This document shows positions 34,421 to 45,388 of a stretch of 64,000 nt of DNA, piece by piece. How positions within the stretch are numbered: position 1 is the first letter of the stretch; every line of letters begins with the position of its first letter. This stretch comes from Arabidopsis thaliana. Taxonomy: Eukaryota; Streptophyta; Magnoliopsida; Brassicales; Brassicaceae. Position numbers and translations under genes: made by a program. The stretch is taken from positions 26,539,835 through 26,603,834 of the forward strand of contig NC_003076.8 of NCBI RefSeq assembly GCF_000001735.4, given 5' to 3'. The notes below the pieces were generated by a model. The model was not told the origin of the DNA and searched no databases. It worked only from the letters and a program-made list of their open reading frames with translations.

Positions 34421-34978
34421 ATGGCTTTAACCCATCACATCATCTTCGTGGCACTTCTTGTCATCTCCGTCAAAGCCATCTCACCGGCGGCGAAACTGAA
34501 ACCCAAACAAATCGTTTCCACTTCTCCTCCACCTCCTCCAACAATCTCTGCAGCAGCTAAAGCTTTCACCGATGCGCACAACAAGGCCAGAGCCATGGTT
34601 GGTGTTCCACCACTAGTTTGGAGCCAGACGTTGGAAGCTGCTGCGAGTCGGTTGGCTCGTTACCAGAGGAACCAAAAGAAGTGTGAGTTCGCGAGTCTAA
34701 ACCCTGGAAAATACGGCGCGAACCAGCTTTGGGCTAAGGGCTTAGTAGCCGTGACACCGTCTCTTGCTGTGGAGACTTGGGTGAAGGAGAAACCTTTCTA
34801 CAATTATAAGTCAGACACGTGTGCTGCGAACCACACGTGCGGGGTTTATAAACAAGTCGTCTGGAGAAACTCTAAAGAGCTCGGGTGTGCTCAAGCCACG
34901 TGTACGAAAGAGTCAACGGTGTTGACCATTTGTTTTTACAATCCTCCTGGAAATGTAATTGGCCAAAAGCCTTACTAG
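34421..34978 (+). CDS. CAP-superfamily (PR-1-like) secreted protein
   Basis: Intronless, 185 residues, with a signal peptide (MALTHHIIFVALLVISVKAI) and a short Pro-rich linker. CAP domain from about residue 45: AFTDAHNKARAMVGVPPLVW (His53), the NQLWAKG block, then CGVYKQVVWRNSKELGCA at 140-157 and CFYNPPGNVIGQKPY at the end. Six or more cysteines fit the family's disulfides. The usual second cavity histidine in the CGHYTQVVW motif of PR-1 is Val142 here, so the metal-binding cavity is not canonical. No C-terminal vacuolar extension. Secreted to the apoplast; sterol or peptide-related roles are known in the family, but none is shown here. From memory At5g66590. Confidence 0.9.
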   Translation: MALTHHIIFVALLVISVKAISPAAKLKPKQIVSTSPPPPPTISAAAKAFTDAHNKARAMVGVPPLVWSQTLEAAASRLARYQRNQKKCEFASLNPGKYGANQLWAKGLVAVTPSLAVETWVKEKPFYNYKSDTCAANHTCGVYKQVVWRNSKELGCAQATCTKESTVLTICFYNPPGNVIGQKPY

Positions 34979-35270
34979 CAAATTGGGATTCATCATCAAA
35001 AGCTTTAAATAAAGAGAGAATTATATGGTTTTTTTGCTAATCGTTTGGTTTATCTAAAAATCGAATATTATTATGCTATGATCTGATTGATGTTAAGCTG
35101 TGAATTAATGCCAAGTAACTGTGAGCAGACAAGATCCAATGATCTCTCTTCTCTTCCATATCAGAGAGACAGAAACAACATTATAATAATCAGAAAGTGG
35201 GGACATAGACAGCGATATCTTATATATATACACACACTCTCTTCTATATATTATGAATCTTGGAATAATT

Positions 35271-38200
35271 TCATTTGGCAGCTTCTCTAAGAATAAGATA
35301 TCTAAATGTAAAGCTGTGAGGGATCCAATCAATTGTCTTTCGTGGTTTACTAGTACTAGATTGACATCTCTTTACACATTTCCTTGAAGACTCCGGTATA
35401 CTCCGGTTAACCATCTCTGTCAAACCCGCCGGACATAAACCGGAGTCTTTTGCAAACGTCTCCACAAGCTTTGGCAATAGGATTCTCTGCTTGCGTATGC
35501 TTAAGTTCATTCTTATGTACTCTTCTTTCGACGTTTCAAGCTCTTGCTGGATTCTTTTCGGTGTATATACACGAACCTGGTTGAAACAAAGACGCAGAGA
35601 CTTGAGTTTTAATAGCATTAAAGGATTTTTTGAAGTGTTTCACAGATCAATGGTAAGTACCGCGGGATCGGAGTGGCTGCCTGAAGTAAGTGCAAAATGC
35701 AGGAGAGGCTCAGGATGATCGATTGCATAAGCTAATCTTTCATCCCCTGCTTTGAATTTCCTCGAAGCAAATAGTAGTCTAAGCCACTAAGAAAAATGAA
35801 AAGAACGAATCATTATTATCATGCTTTTGTTCTTTGAAGACAAGTGTTTCGAAGTTTTATGATTTATCTTGTGTACCTGTCCAGGATGAGACATTTTGCA
35901 CCCAAGAATCGAACTTTGTATCGCTTCGGCGCTAATTGTGTGTCCACCAATGTTATATGCAGCCTGAAAAAATGTGAAAGAACGATAATTTCAGAATCTA
36001 GAAATGATGGTTCAACTGTAATCATTCTCCTTGCAAGATATGTTTGTTACCTTGAGTAGAAGTAAGACTCTCTTCACATTGTTCTGTGGAATCCCATAAG
36101 CTAAAAACGCCTAAAATATATTCAAAGAAATTTTGATAAGAAACCAAAATGTAGGCGTATAGAAAAACTGAGATAAGTTCTTGAAAGAAAGAGGTTTTAC
36201 ATGCATCACAAGTGCATTGTGCACATTTATCCAAAACGCTAGCTTCTCTTCATGTTTCAACTTCCTTGGATCGACTTCCTCCAATCTACTAATAAGTGAC
36301 CTGCAAGAGTTTTAAATTTCAAGATTATGCATCATTATATCCCAATTCACTTCCTATCAAATTCCACCCTCATATGTAACAACTCAAATGTCTAAAAGGA
36401 CGAGCTTTAGTCTCAAGGCGACTCACTTGAAGTTTTGCAGAAGATCTTCCACCTCACTGGCCTTTTTGGCGTCTCTGTAAATGCAAAGCACTTCAACAAT
36501 GCTGCTGTAAGGTCCACTGAAGTCCTTTTCTCCTTCTACATGGAAAGAGTTATCTAGCCGAACATCAAAAGAGGAGCTGTTTCCGAATCCAGGGCTCGAT
36601 GTATCGTATTGGTCAGAGGGCGAAAATGCACTTGATGATAAAGACGAGTTTGGAGATGAAAGCCCACGATGTAGCACAGAAGGTGGCTCTGCAAGCTTGC
36701 AGTATATTTCTGACATGCACTTGACCATTCCTTCAGATAACTTGTTGGGTGTTTCTGGAACATGATCCGAGATTCGGGTGCCAAGATGTTCAGCTAGACT
36801 GATTAGGTTATCTCCATTCTGCACATACAGTGGCTGTGAGTGACAAGAGCGGCTGGCTTTACCCCAAGAATCTTCGGGAGAAGCTTTTCTACTCCCAAAT
36901 GCCGAACGTTGAGAGTGACTACGGCGAAAACTGGGGTCCATCTGGTCTCGGTCAACCGCAGCAATCTCTGTTTTCTTTGATTGATTTTGATTATCATCAA
37001 GCAGAGGAACTGTGTGTTGATCTGTTTTCGAGGGGGTATCATCATCTTCAGAAAAGTCTAGACGCCTTCTAGGGGTTGTAACAGGAGGAGATTTTGGCTT
37101 CTTGTTCTCTAAATTTGGAGATACAGAAGAGATTTGCTGCTCAAAGGCTTTTCTGTATAATGAAAGAAGATACTGTTCCAAATGTATAACTTCCATTTCG
37201 AGCACCGCAACGTCTTTGATTAAATCAGTAGCTGGCTGAAGATGAAATCAAAACCAAGATGGCAATTCCTTATAATGCACAAAGCTCATTTCTAAACAAC
37301 TCAGTTTTGGGAAATGTAAGTAACTGACCTTAGGCATGGCAATGTCGTTTGTTTCAGTCAGTACGTAAGAAGATGCTGTTCGATAACCTAAGGCTTTCTC
37401 TAATGCACAACGAACCTTAAACTGATCTTGTAATCTTGTCTCGAGGTGAGTAATCTGTGATTCCAATCACAGGACAAGATTATTGAGCCTAACCAACCAA
37501 ACAAGTCAGATTATTGAGCCTAACCAACGAACAGTACACATACCTCTTGCTTCAATGAAGTCTCCGTGTTTGAATGATATTGATTATGCTTTGATTCATT
37601 TGAACGTCCCATGTCCTAAACCAAGTCAGAAAAAATCCGTAAACAAATAATCTGTCTCACAAGAGGTTTAGTAAGAAAATAGAAACAGCTTTGGACTCAC
37701 TTCATTTCATTTATAAGAGAGATTAGTTTCTAATAATGTGATACCAGAAAGGAAATTCTTTTAAAAAAATGTAAGACAAATAAGAAGCATACAAAGATGT
37801 ATAGCGAAACATATGTGTAAAAGGCTTTTCACCAAAAAGATGCAAATGAAAAAAGCAGCTTGGGGGAAAAAAAGATACTAATTAGTAAAAAAAACAGAAA
37901 GATAAATCCAAGAAGGCAAGAGAATCATGTCTCAGCGTCTTAGGCTGTTCTTTAACAAATACCAATACACTTTATCTCAACTTTAACAAGTAAAAAAGCA
38001 AAAAGAGATGATAGTACTCACCAGCTTCATTCGTTGAGAGGCTTCATGAGAACTATTTGAGGTTTTATCTCCTTCAACTCTTTTCTTTTCTGGAAAGCTG
38101 GCACTGTTCAGAGAGAGCATTTGCAAAGAAAGAATCACTCTTAAATCCAATGTGTATCAGACAAAATTTTAAATCGTTAGTTCTTCACCCACTACACTAG

Positions 38201-38481
38201 CAATATTTAAAAGTTATAACAGACTCATTATCTTGTTCAGGACCACAAAAAACTGTAACAACAGAAGATCTGAATAACTTTGCAACCATAACTCTCAAAA
38301 TTCCAGTTTCTACCAAACCCATGGCAGCAAGGGAATCCATTAACAGAAAAGAGAGACACATTTCTACAAGTTAAGAAGTAGTTGTTAAGAAGTGGACATT
38401 TTACCTCTTTGAACGCTTGTGATTTTGGACAATCCTCAAATCCAACATTCTACCACCTCCACCACCTACTCCAAATCCCAT
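35271..38481 (-). CDS. DUF547 protein with N-terminal leucine-zipper (MIP1-type) region
   Basis: Ten exons (38405-38481, 38022-38103, 37544-37615, 37329-37454, 36427-37235, 36201-36300, 36051-36110, 35877-35963, 35661-35786, 35271-35576) give 614 residues. An N-terminal Gly-rich start (MGFGVGGGGGRMLDL) leads into a coiled-coil block (QEITHLETRLQDQFKVRCAL, EMEVIHLEQYLLSLY) like the ternary-complex-factor MIP1 leucine zipper. A long polar Ser-rich stretch (about residues 170-380) follows, then the DUF547 domain (KLAFWINVHNALVMHAFLAY, GIPQNNVKRVLLL, AYNIGGHTISAEAIQ, AIDHPEPLLHFAL, DWIPHSFTFRYLI). An in-frame TAA lies upstream of the ATG at 38481, so this is the first possible start. Function unknown; DUF547 resembles a thiol-peptidase fold only remotely. 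From memory At5g66600, 614 aa. Confidence 0.9.
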
Positions 38482-41313
38482 TTGTCTCAGAATGACCACA
38501 AAGGAGCTGACTTTTTCTCCTTAGCTAAAGAGTTACAGCAAATGTTTCAAGAGACTGTAGCGACAATTATGTCACTATCCAAAGCAGAGCTTCTGCTAGA
38601 AACCCATAAAAAGCTTGAGCTTCAATGGGAGATAGACTGAAAAGTTGGGGACTTTAGAAGAAAAGGCAAGTGAATCTTCTTCACCTGAAAAGGCCAACGG
38701 AAACTATAAAAACTTGCGAATCTTCAATCTTTTAGCAATAAAGGAGGAAGCTTTAAATATTAAAAATGAACAAAAGAAGCGTGGTGGGTTTCAATTGAAG
38801 AAGAAAAGTTAGCTATGGCTCATGTTTTCATGGAAATGGGTAGGGAGAAGAAGAGAGGCGACTCGTGTCAAAAGACCAGTCACCAATGTGTACACGACCC
38901 CACGAGTCGTCGTCAAATTCTCAACCAAATCGGCCAAAAAAAGGAGAGAGCTAGAAATCTACATACATGGTCAAAATCAAAATAGACAAAGTGACAAAAG
39001 TGTATTTGCCTTGGAAATAAAAGTTACTGTGGTGCTTATCTTCATCAAACTAGATAAAACATTTATTATTCTTAAAACTATAGATTATGTTAATGTATAT
39101 TATAATAATAATACCCTGCTTTCATAGATTAGCTGATGGTCTATTCAATATTCATAAGTTTTAACAACTAAAGATACTAAGGAAAAAAGAATATAAAATG
39201 GATTCACAAAGTAGAAAAAAAAGGAATTGATTTGATAAGTTTACTTGTTGGGAAGCAAGTCAGAGTTGTTGACCGTCCCTCTAACTCCTCCACAGTTCTT
39301 AAATCACATGGCCCCATTGGCATGAAACTACATTCTTACTTACTTAATGTTAATGTAATCCTATTCATACTTTTAGACTTTTAGTTCTATTCAAAGTATA
39401 CAAAACTTCAACTGAATCATAAATTCTTTTCGAGTCAAATTTGGTTGAGTAGATAAAAAAGATTACCAATGGTAAAGAGACGCATCAACAGCAGCAGCAG
39501 AAGCCAGGACATAGGAGATGGTACTACCGTCTACAGTGAGACATTTCAACGAACACATAGTCTGCAATAAACCCGTGAACACATATTCTCCGGTTTCTGA
39601 AAAGCCAAAAATCACCGCTATAATAACATTAAATAAAATCCACCCGAAACCAAGGACATGGTCGAATGCATCCAACACACCATCAAAAGAAAGAAAGTGA
39701 TAAAATTCCAAATGTAACTCGCTCAACAGAGATAAAGAAGGTGGAAGACGACAGAAAAAAAACTGACCTCAAAAGAAATGAAAGTAAAAAAGGGTTAAAA
39801 AGGAAACATCAAATTTTTGGAAAGATGGTATCTTTTGGGTTCTTCTGACTTGTCTAATGTGTTTTTTTTTTGGAGAGAAAAATTGACAAATGCGATGTCC
39901 GGAGAATTTGTTTTTGTGTGAGAAGTGGACTTTCGTTTGTCAAAGAATCCACACACGAACCCATTATAAAATTGTAAATGTGTAAACATAAAGTTTTTTT
40001 ATTTTCTTTAGTGTTTCTCCGAAGATCAATGCATAAAAAAAGGTGTGGGACAATCCAGGTCTTCTCTATATTGTCGTCATACGCTTCAACTAGTCGTTAT
40101 AGAAAAAAAGTAGTATACTATAACGTTACGTATCCGATCCGATTTTGGTTTTGAAATCTTTGATTTTTATTATTATTTGGAACTGGGCCTGCATCTGCAT
40201 GTATATGAATATTTTGCGAGTGTTTTAAGTTTGATGAGTAATGGTAAGAGTTTAACAAAGAGAGTATTGGTAATGGTAAACTAACATATACGTACCTTGT
40301 TTTTGGAGCTTATCACTAATCACCTCGAATTGTGAATAACGTCGGACATATATTCACGATATCCGAGATATGTTATCTTAGCCATATTCAAGAAATGCGA
40401 TTGTTTTTAAACTTTGTCGGATTGATGTCATTTACTTTTGTGGATTTATATCCAGAGGAAATACAAAATGAGGGGGTTTTGACATCAGCAGAGCCTCTGG
40501 TTCTTGGGCCTTTGGTGCTGGGGCCTTTTGGGTCTTTAGAATCCATCGTCACAATTCAAGCCTCATTAGTCATTTCTGTACAGAAAAAGCCTAAACGTCC
40601 TACGCAATGTTCATTTCATTTTTAACAAGAAAACTATTATCCCAAAAAACTTACATTAATATTTTTCATCGTCACAATTTAAATTCAAATGTGGAAAATC
40701 CAGGATCCTAGTGATTTAAAATCGTAATAACATAAGAATCACTGTCAGTACGATTTATCTACTCATTGATCGCGATGGACCAACTTAGTCAGTACACGTA
40801 TCTTTCTATCCTTTCTACTCATATTTTATAATCTTAGTAAAAATTGATTGTATCCTTATAATATGTTATTCTCCTTTTGTCGTAATATTCGATGGCAATG
40901 TATGTATATAGAAAATAAACATGAGTCAAATCTCTCAAAAATAAAATACAGAATTACAACAATATAAAGAATTGTTTTTGAAGAAAGTTTCTAAGAACTC
41001 GACTGTGCCGGCTCACATAATTAACTAAACTTTATATATTCATAACTTTCTCGTTGGACTCATAAACAAGATTTTTAAAATTTAACGCTTAAGAAGCAGA
41101 ACAGCTACATTCCGTCGGTCAATTATCGAAGTCTATGCAAAAACAAAAGACGAGAAATACTCATTTGATCGAATCCAAAATATGAACGTATTCGAATTCA
41201 GTATATGGTTTAACTTATACAAGGAGTTCGAAATTATTCCAAAGGCAAAGTGAAGATAGATTGAAATTACGATTAAAAAAAAAAAAAAAAAAGTTATCGA
41301 ACAAAGATGAGAA
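38482..41313. other. Long intergenic region
   Basis: 2.8 kb with no supported gene. It includes the leader of the DUF547 gene (to about 38800). Short frames at 38822-39127, 39463-39726, 39666-39848 and 40332-40625 lack motifs, splice logic or coding-like composition. A long A run (41277-41292) precedes the next small gene. Confidence 0.5.
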
Positions 41314-41619
41314 TTAGACATGGAAGCAAGAGAACAAGAGCCTGAGACAAGACTTGAGCGAGTTTCCAAATGACTCACTCGTCTTCTTCATCTTCATCTT
41401 CATGACCTTTTTGTTCTTGAACCACTTCCTCTGTTTCTTGGCCGACAAGATTTCTTCATCGTCGTAGCCCTTGAACGTGTAGCTTCTGAGATATTTCTGT
41501 CTGTTGGATCTGTAGACGTCAGGGCTTATGAATCTAACGTAATCTCCTGGTGATTGAAAAGGTACGTCATTTGCACTCATCTCCACTCTGTTTGTGTTTT
41601 GAACATCTTTGATCATCAT
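41314..41619 (-). CDS. Small hypothetical protein, basic, Cys-containing C terminus
   Basis: Single frame of 101 residues: MMIKDVQNTNRVEMSANDVP, FQSPGDYVRFISPDVYRSNR, a Lys-rich block (KKQRKWFKNKKVMKMKMKK) and the tail SCLRLLFSCFHV. Composition is not that of random AT-rich sequence, and a TATA box (TATATAAA on the minus strand, about 41679-41686) lies 60 bases upstream of the ATG, a normal spacing. I do not recognise a family. The basic block and hydrophobic Cys tail could bind membrane or nucleic acid; inference. Confidence 0.6.
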   Translation of the reverse strand: MMIKDVQNTNRVEMSANDVPFQSPGDYVRFISPDVYRSNRQKYLRSYTFKGYDDEEILSAKKQRKWFKNKKVMKMKMKKTSESFGNSLKSCLRLLFSCFHV

Positions 41620-41678
41620 TTTTGTGATGTGTACTATTTTTTTTGTTTTGTCGACGATCCTCTATTAATTCTCTCTAC

Positions 41679-41686
41679 CTTTATAT
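41679..41686 (-). promoter_or_regulatory. TATA box of the small hypothetical gene
   Basis: TATATAAA read on the minus strand, about 60 bases upstream of the ATG at 41619. This supports transcription of the 101-residue frame. Confidence 0.5.
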
Positions 41687-42164
41687 ATCGTAGCCTGTTG
41701 ACAAAAGAAAATGATTATAAACTGTCCTTTTGAAGATTGAGAATTAGTCACTGTGTTGTTAATACGACTTTGTAAGTTGGTACAGCGTAGGATAATTGTT
41801 TTAATTCAGTTTTATTCATTTTTATTATTTCGTACACGTGGAGGTGTAAATGTGGGGATTATTCAAGAGAGCCATACGTCACTCGCCGACACCTATTTTA
41901 TATGGGCTTAGGCCCATTGTTTTCTATATCATATACAAAGCTTTTTAAAAGTGCTAATATAGAACTCTTACCAACGAAATATACCCGAATATTATTGTTA
42001 CTCTCAAAACTCACCTTACAATTATTATTTTTTGGTCGGGAGACCCCCTAATTTATTAAATAAAATTAACTCAAAACTACATAAAAAAATTAACTCAAAC
42101 TCACTTTACAATGTTTTTTATTTTAAAAATATTTAAAAATATATTATATATATGTAAAACATAT

Positions 42165-43380
42165 TGAACCTAAAACATCTTTTAAAGATTTCATATTATG
42201 GACGGGATGTTATGTCCAACAAGTTACACATATATAAATATTAACATTTTGAAACAAAAATATTATATATATTTTAAAATATAAAATAATACTTAAAAAT
42301 TGAAAAATTTAAAATTAGTGGTATAAATACAAATTTTTAAAATTATATTAAAATATAAAATCAAAAGTGTTAAAAAATTATATATGTGTAAAACATATTG
42401 TAAACATCCTCCATGATGATTTGACAAAAAAAAAAAAAAGTCCTCCATGAGGATCACTATTCTCATTAATCAATAAAGAAACCTTTTTAAGAAAGTGTTA
42501 AACATATTGAACATAAAACACCTCTTAAGGACCTCATGCTATGAACGGGATGGGATGTTGTATCCAATTAGTTTACACATATTTAAAATTTAACACTTAA
42601 AAACCAAAATATTATGTATATATTAGAAAATAAAACATTTTCTGTTATGTAAAATAATACTTTAAAAATCTTAAACCTTATAATAGTAGTATAAAAATAT
42701 TAATTTAAAAATATTTTTAAATAAAAACACAAGTAAAAGTTTATATGTGTAAAACATATTGTGAAAACAATTTACTTTTTAAACAAATTGTGAAAATCTT
42801 GTGATAATCAAAAGTATTATGTATATTTAAAAATAAAATATTTTATATAAATTATTACTTAAAAATCAAAAACAAAGTTTAAATAGTGGTATAAAATACA
42901 AATAAAAAATTAAGTGTTAAAAATTTATATGTGTAAAATATATTAAACCTAAAACACCTCTGAAGGACCTCATATTATGGACGGGATGATGTATCTAATA
43001 GTTTACACATATTGAAAATTTAACACTAAAAAATCTATTAAAAACAAAAATCAAAACAATTTACTTAAAAATATATTTGTGAAAACCTTGTGATAATCAA
43101 AAGTATTATGTATATTTTTTAAAAATAAAATATTTTATCTAAATTGTTACTTAAAAATCAAAAATAAAGTTTAAATATTGATATAAAATACAAATAAAAA
43201 AATTAAGTGTTAAAAATTTATATGTGTAAAACATATTAAACCTAAAACACCTCTGAAAGACCTCATATTATGGACGGGATGATGTATCCAATAGTTTACA
43301 CATATTGAAAATTTAACACTAAAAACTCTATTAAAAACAAAAATCAAAACAATTTACTTAAAAATATATTTGTGAAATCT
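42165..43380. repeat. Degenerate tandem repeat array, unit about 290-430 bases
   Basis: A conserved core (GGACCTCATATTATGGACGG, followed by GATG and AGTTTACACATAT) recurs with GGACGGGATG or its variant at about 42200, 42543, 42979 and 43272. The last two units (from about 42790 and 43079) are nearly identical over about 290 bases (GTGATAATCAAAAGTATTAT and following); the two left ones are more diverged and unequal in length. No frame, terminal inverted repeat or target duplication was found, so it is an AT-rich local repeat, not a recognised transposon. Confidence 0.75.
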
Positions 43381-43776
43381 TTGTGATTAGTTTTAAATCA
43401 GAAAAATAAGAAGTGGAAAACATAAAATCTTTTTGTTCCTTTTTTAAAAATCAAAATCATTATCTTTATTAAAAAGAAAAAGGGTAGTAAAGTAATATAC
43501 CTAGAAGTCTGTGATATCCTCAGGCGGCGACTCGTGCTTGTTCTGAAACTTGAAACCACAAACGAGAGCGTCTTGGTGTTTTCCTTCGCCATCCTCTTAT
43601 TTCCTCGTTGTCTCCGGTGAAAGCATCTCGGTGGCTAGATCATTATCCGGTGAACTGAAATCGATCTTGTTTTTTACTGTAGACGACGGTGGATTGATGG
43701 AGATTATCATTCAATCAATGAAACGATGATATGCTTTTCGGCTCCGATCAGTCTTAAATCTTACGGATGTTACAGA

Positions 43777-43845
43777 GATCATCATCATCGGCTTCTACTT
43801 GGATCATCGTCGTCGGCTTCTACTTGGATCATCATCATCGATCGG
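43777..43845. repeat. 25-bp minisatellite, two full units and a partial third
   Basis: GATCATCATCATCGGCTTCT plus ACTTG is repeated at 43777-43801 and 43802-43826, with a partial unit to about 43845. Just to the right a 22-base word (GAGAGAGTTTTGATTTGTCT plus CT) also occurs twice (about 43868-43889 and 43919-43940). The stretch sits in a GC-richer island at 43500-43950 without a convincing gene. Confidence 0.7.
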
Positions 43846-44256
43846 AATCCACAGAGTTTATGTATAAAGAGAGAGTTTTGATTTGTCTCTAAAAGAAGAA
43901 GATGAAAAAGGGTGAAATAGAGAGAGTTTTGATTTGTCTCTCAAGGAAGAATTAGAAGAAGCGTTGTTGAGACTGCGTAATTAAGAGACCTAGTTTTTAT
44001 TTATAAGGAAAGAGGTTCAAAAGAAAAAAGGAAATTGGTAATCACAATTAACGGTCACATAAGATTTGACCCCAAAAAAAAATAACGGTCACATGAGATT
44101 TCCTTTTTTCCTTGGATGGCTTTTCATGGGTTTGTTTTCTTTGTTTGTTACGTGAGAGAATCTGATGACTTTAAGTAAAGTGAAGAATTCACTCATTGCA
44201 TGATCCGATCATAAAAAAACAGAGATGGAGTTGATGATTCGATCCTCAAAAGTATA

Positions 44257-44722
44257 CTAACCACAACACTGTCTTCTTTCATCAAAACTAGAGAGTAGCC
44301 GAAAAATGAAAACTTTATTGATTACAATCTGACTTTCTGCCTCCAATTGGTTAATCCTCTCTACTAGCAATTCATCTTTCTCATTCTTTAGCTTCTCTAA
44401 CTCCTCAACTGCAGCTAACCGTTGCTTGTTTAAGATAAGGATATCTAAAATACACAACAATACATTCGGGTGAGTTAACTTTCACATATGAAACCGAAAC
44501 CAACCTCAACCAAATTTCTTTACTTTTTTGAGCTTCTATAAAGAGGTTCCATATGTCCTTATGTTTTGCTTCTTTTATAATAGAAGATTGTGCAAGACTT
44601 TCCTGTGAACTAAACCAGTTACATTCTGCTAGAAAAATCAGGAAGTAGTAGTATACTTCAAAACCAAAGAAGAGTAACCTGAGAATCATCAAACTCTTCA
44701 TGCCCTTCTGATCTTGAATCAA
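44257..44722 (-). pseudogene. Starch-synthase-like (SS4/SS5-type) N-terminal coiled-coil fragment
   Basis: Three minus-strand segments splice in frame with proper GT/AG sites: about 44679-44720, 44524-44602 and from 44444 leftward to about 44257. The product reads SEGHEEFDDSQESLAQSS, KHKDIWNLFIEAQKNILILN, KQRLAAVEELEKLKNEKDEL, INQLEAESQIV. The IEAQKNILxLNKQR motif is typical of the coiled-coil region before the glucosyltransferase domains in plant SS4 and SS5. No catalytic domain follows on the left; the frame runs into stops and the repeat island. It is therefore a truncated copy or a short coiled-coil gene. Splice sites and coding logic are still intact, so the copy may be young or retained. 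No start codon could be set. Confidence 0.6.
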
Positions 44723-44989
44723 AAATAATACAGTTCAATTATAGAGAAGCAAAATCAATCTTTGCAGCACAAATCAGCAAGATTGAAAAAGGTTCACTTG
44801 TAACTTCTGTAAACCAAAATTATTGTTAATTGACTTTAATTAAGATATACGTCACGTGGCAAAACCAGCTGGACCACAAGTGTTTTTTTAATTGACTTTC
44901 TTGTCCATGTGCCTGCGTTTACTCCTCTTTCTCAAATCTTTCCTCATTTGCTCACTCCCATTCTCCAGTTGTGGAAACCCCCCAAAGAC

Positions 44990-45045
44990 ATGGCATTTGA
45001 ACCTTTTGAGTCATCATCAGCGTATTCATTCACACGACGATTTAG
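44990..45045 (+). other. Upstream ATG exon of DAR7 (overlapping leader frame)
   Basis: An ATG at 44990 (MAFEPFESSSAYSFTRRF) ends at a donor TTTAG|GTCAGC. Splicing to the acceptor before 45386 would carry this frame through the first DAR7 exon in a different frame and into exon 2, stopping after about 67 codons. It is either a 5'-UTR exon with an overlapping uORF or an unused frame. Confidence 0.35.
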
Positions 45046-45388
45046 GTCAGCATTTATCTTCTTTAATTCTTACTTTCACTTGATCCTTTTTATCTCTCCG
45101 CGTCGTTAATTGTGAAAGTGGAGAGCTTTACATAATTCCCCAAAGTAAAAAGCTTCGAATTTTAATTCTCATAACAAATTTCACAACAGGTCAGCCTCTA
45201 ATTTGGGGAATTCTAGAAAACCCTAGTGGAAAATTTTACCAATTTGATTCTTTTAAGTATACAAGATGACAAGTTTTGCTTCTTCTGCTTGGTGCTGTAA
45301 AAATTTCTAAGTTTAGATTTAACTTTGTGTAAATGCTTGGCTTGTTAAGTTAATTTTTGTTTTTCTTCTAATCCTTTGGTTTCAGAGA

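Noticed and set aside
39463-39848. Overlapping frames on both strands near 39.5-39.8 kb
   Set aside because: Short, low-complexity and without motifs or splice logic; both strands open equally, as expected by chance.
41277-41292. A-run as a LINE/SINE tail
   Set aside because: No upstream element body and no target-site duplication could be seen.
42165-43380. CRISPR-like or transposon interpretation of the repeat array
   Set aside because: Units are hundreds of bases long and diverged, without spacers, terminal repeats or coding capacity; a plant nuclear local repeat is the simpler reading.
43398-43592. Minus-strand frame starting MAKENTKTLSFVVSSFRTST
   Set aside because: The start looks gene-like, but after about 35 residues it becomes AT-rich low-complexity sequence and no splice continuation was found.
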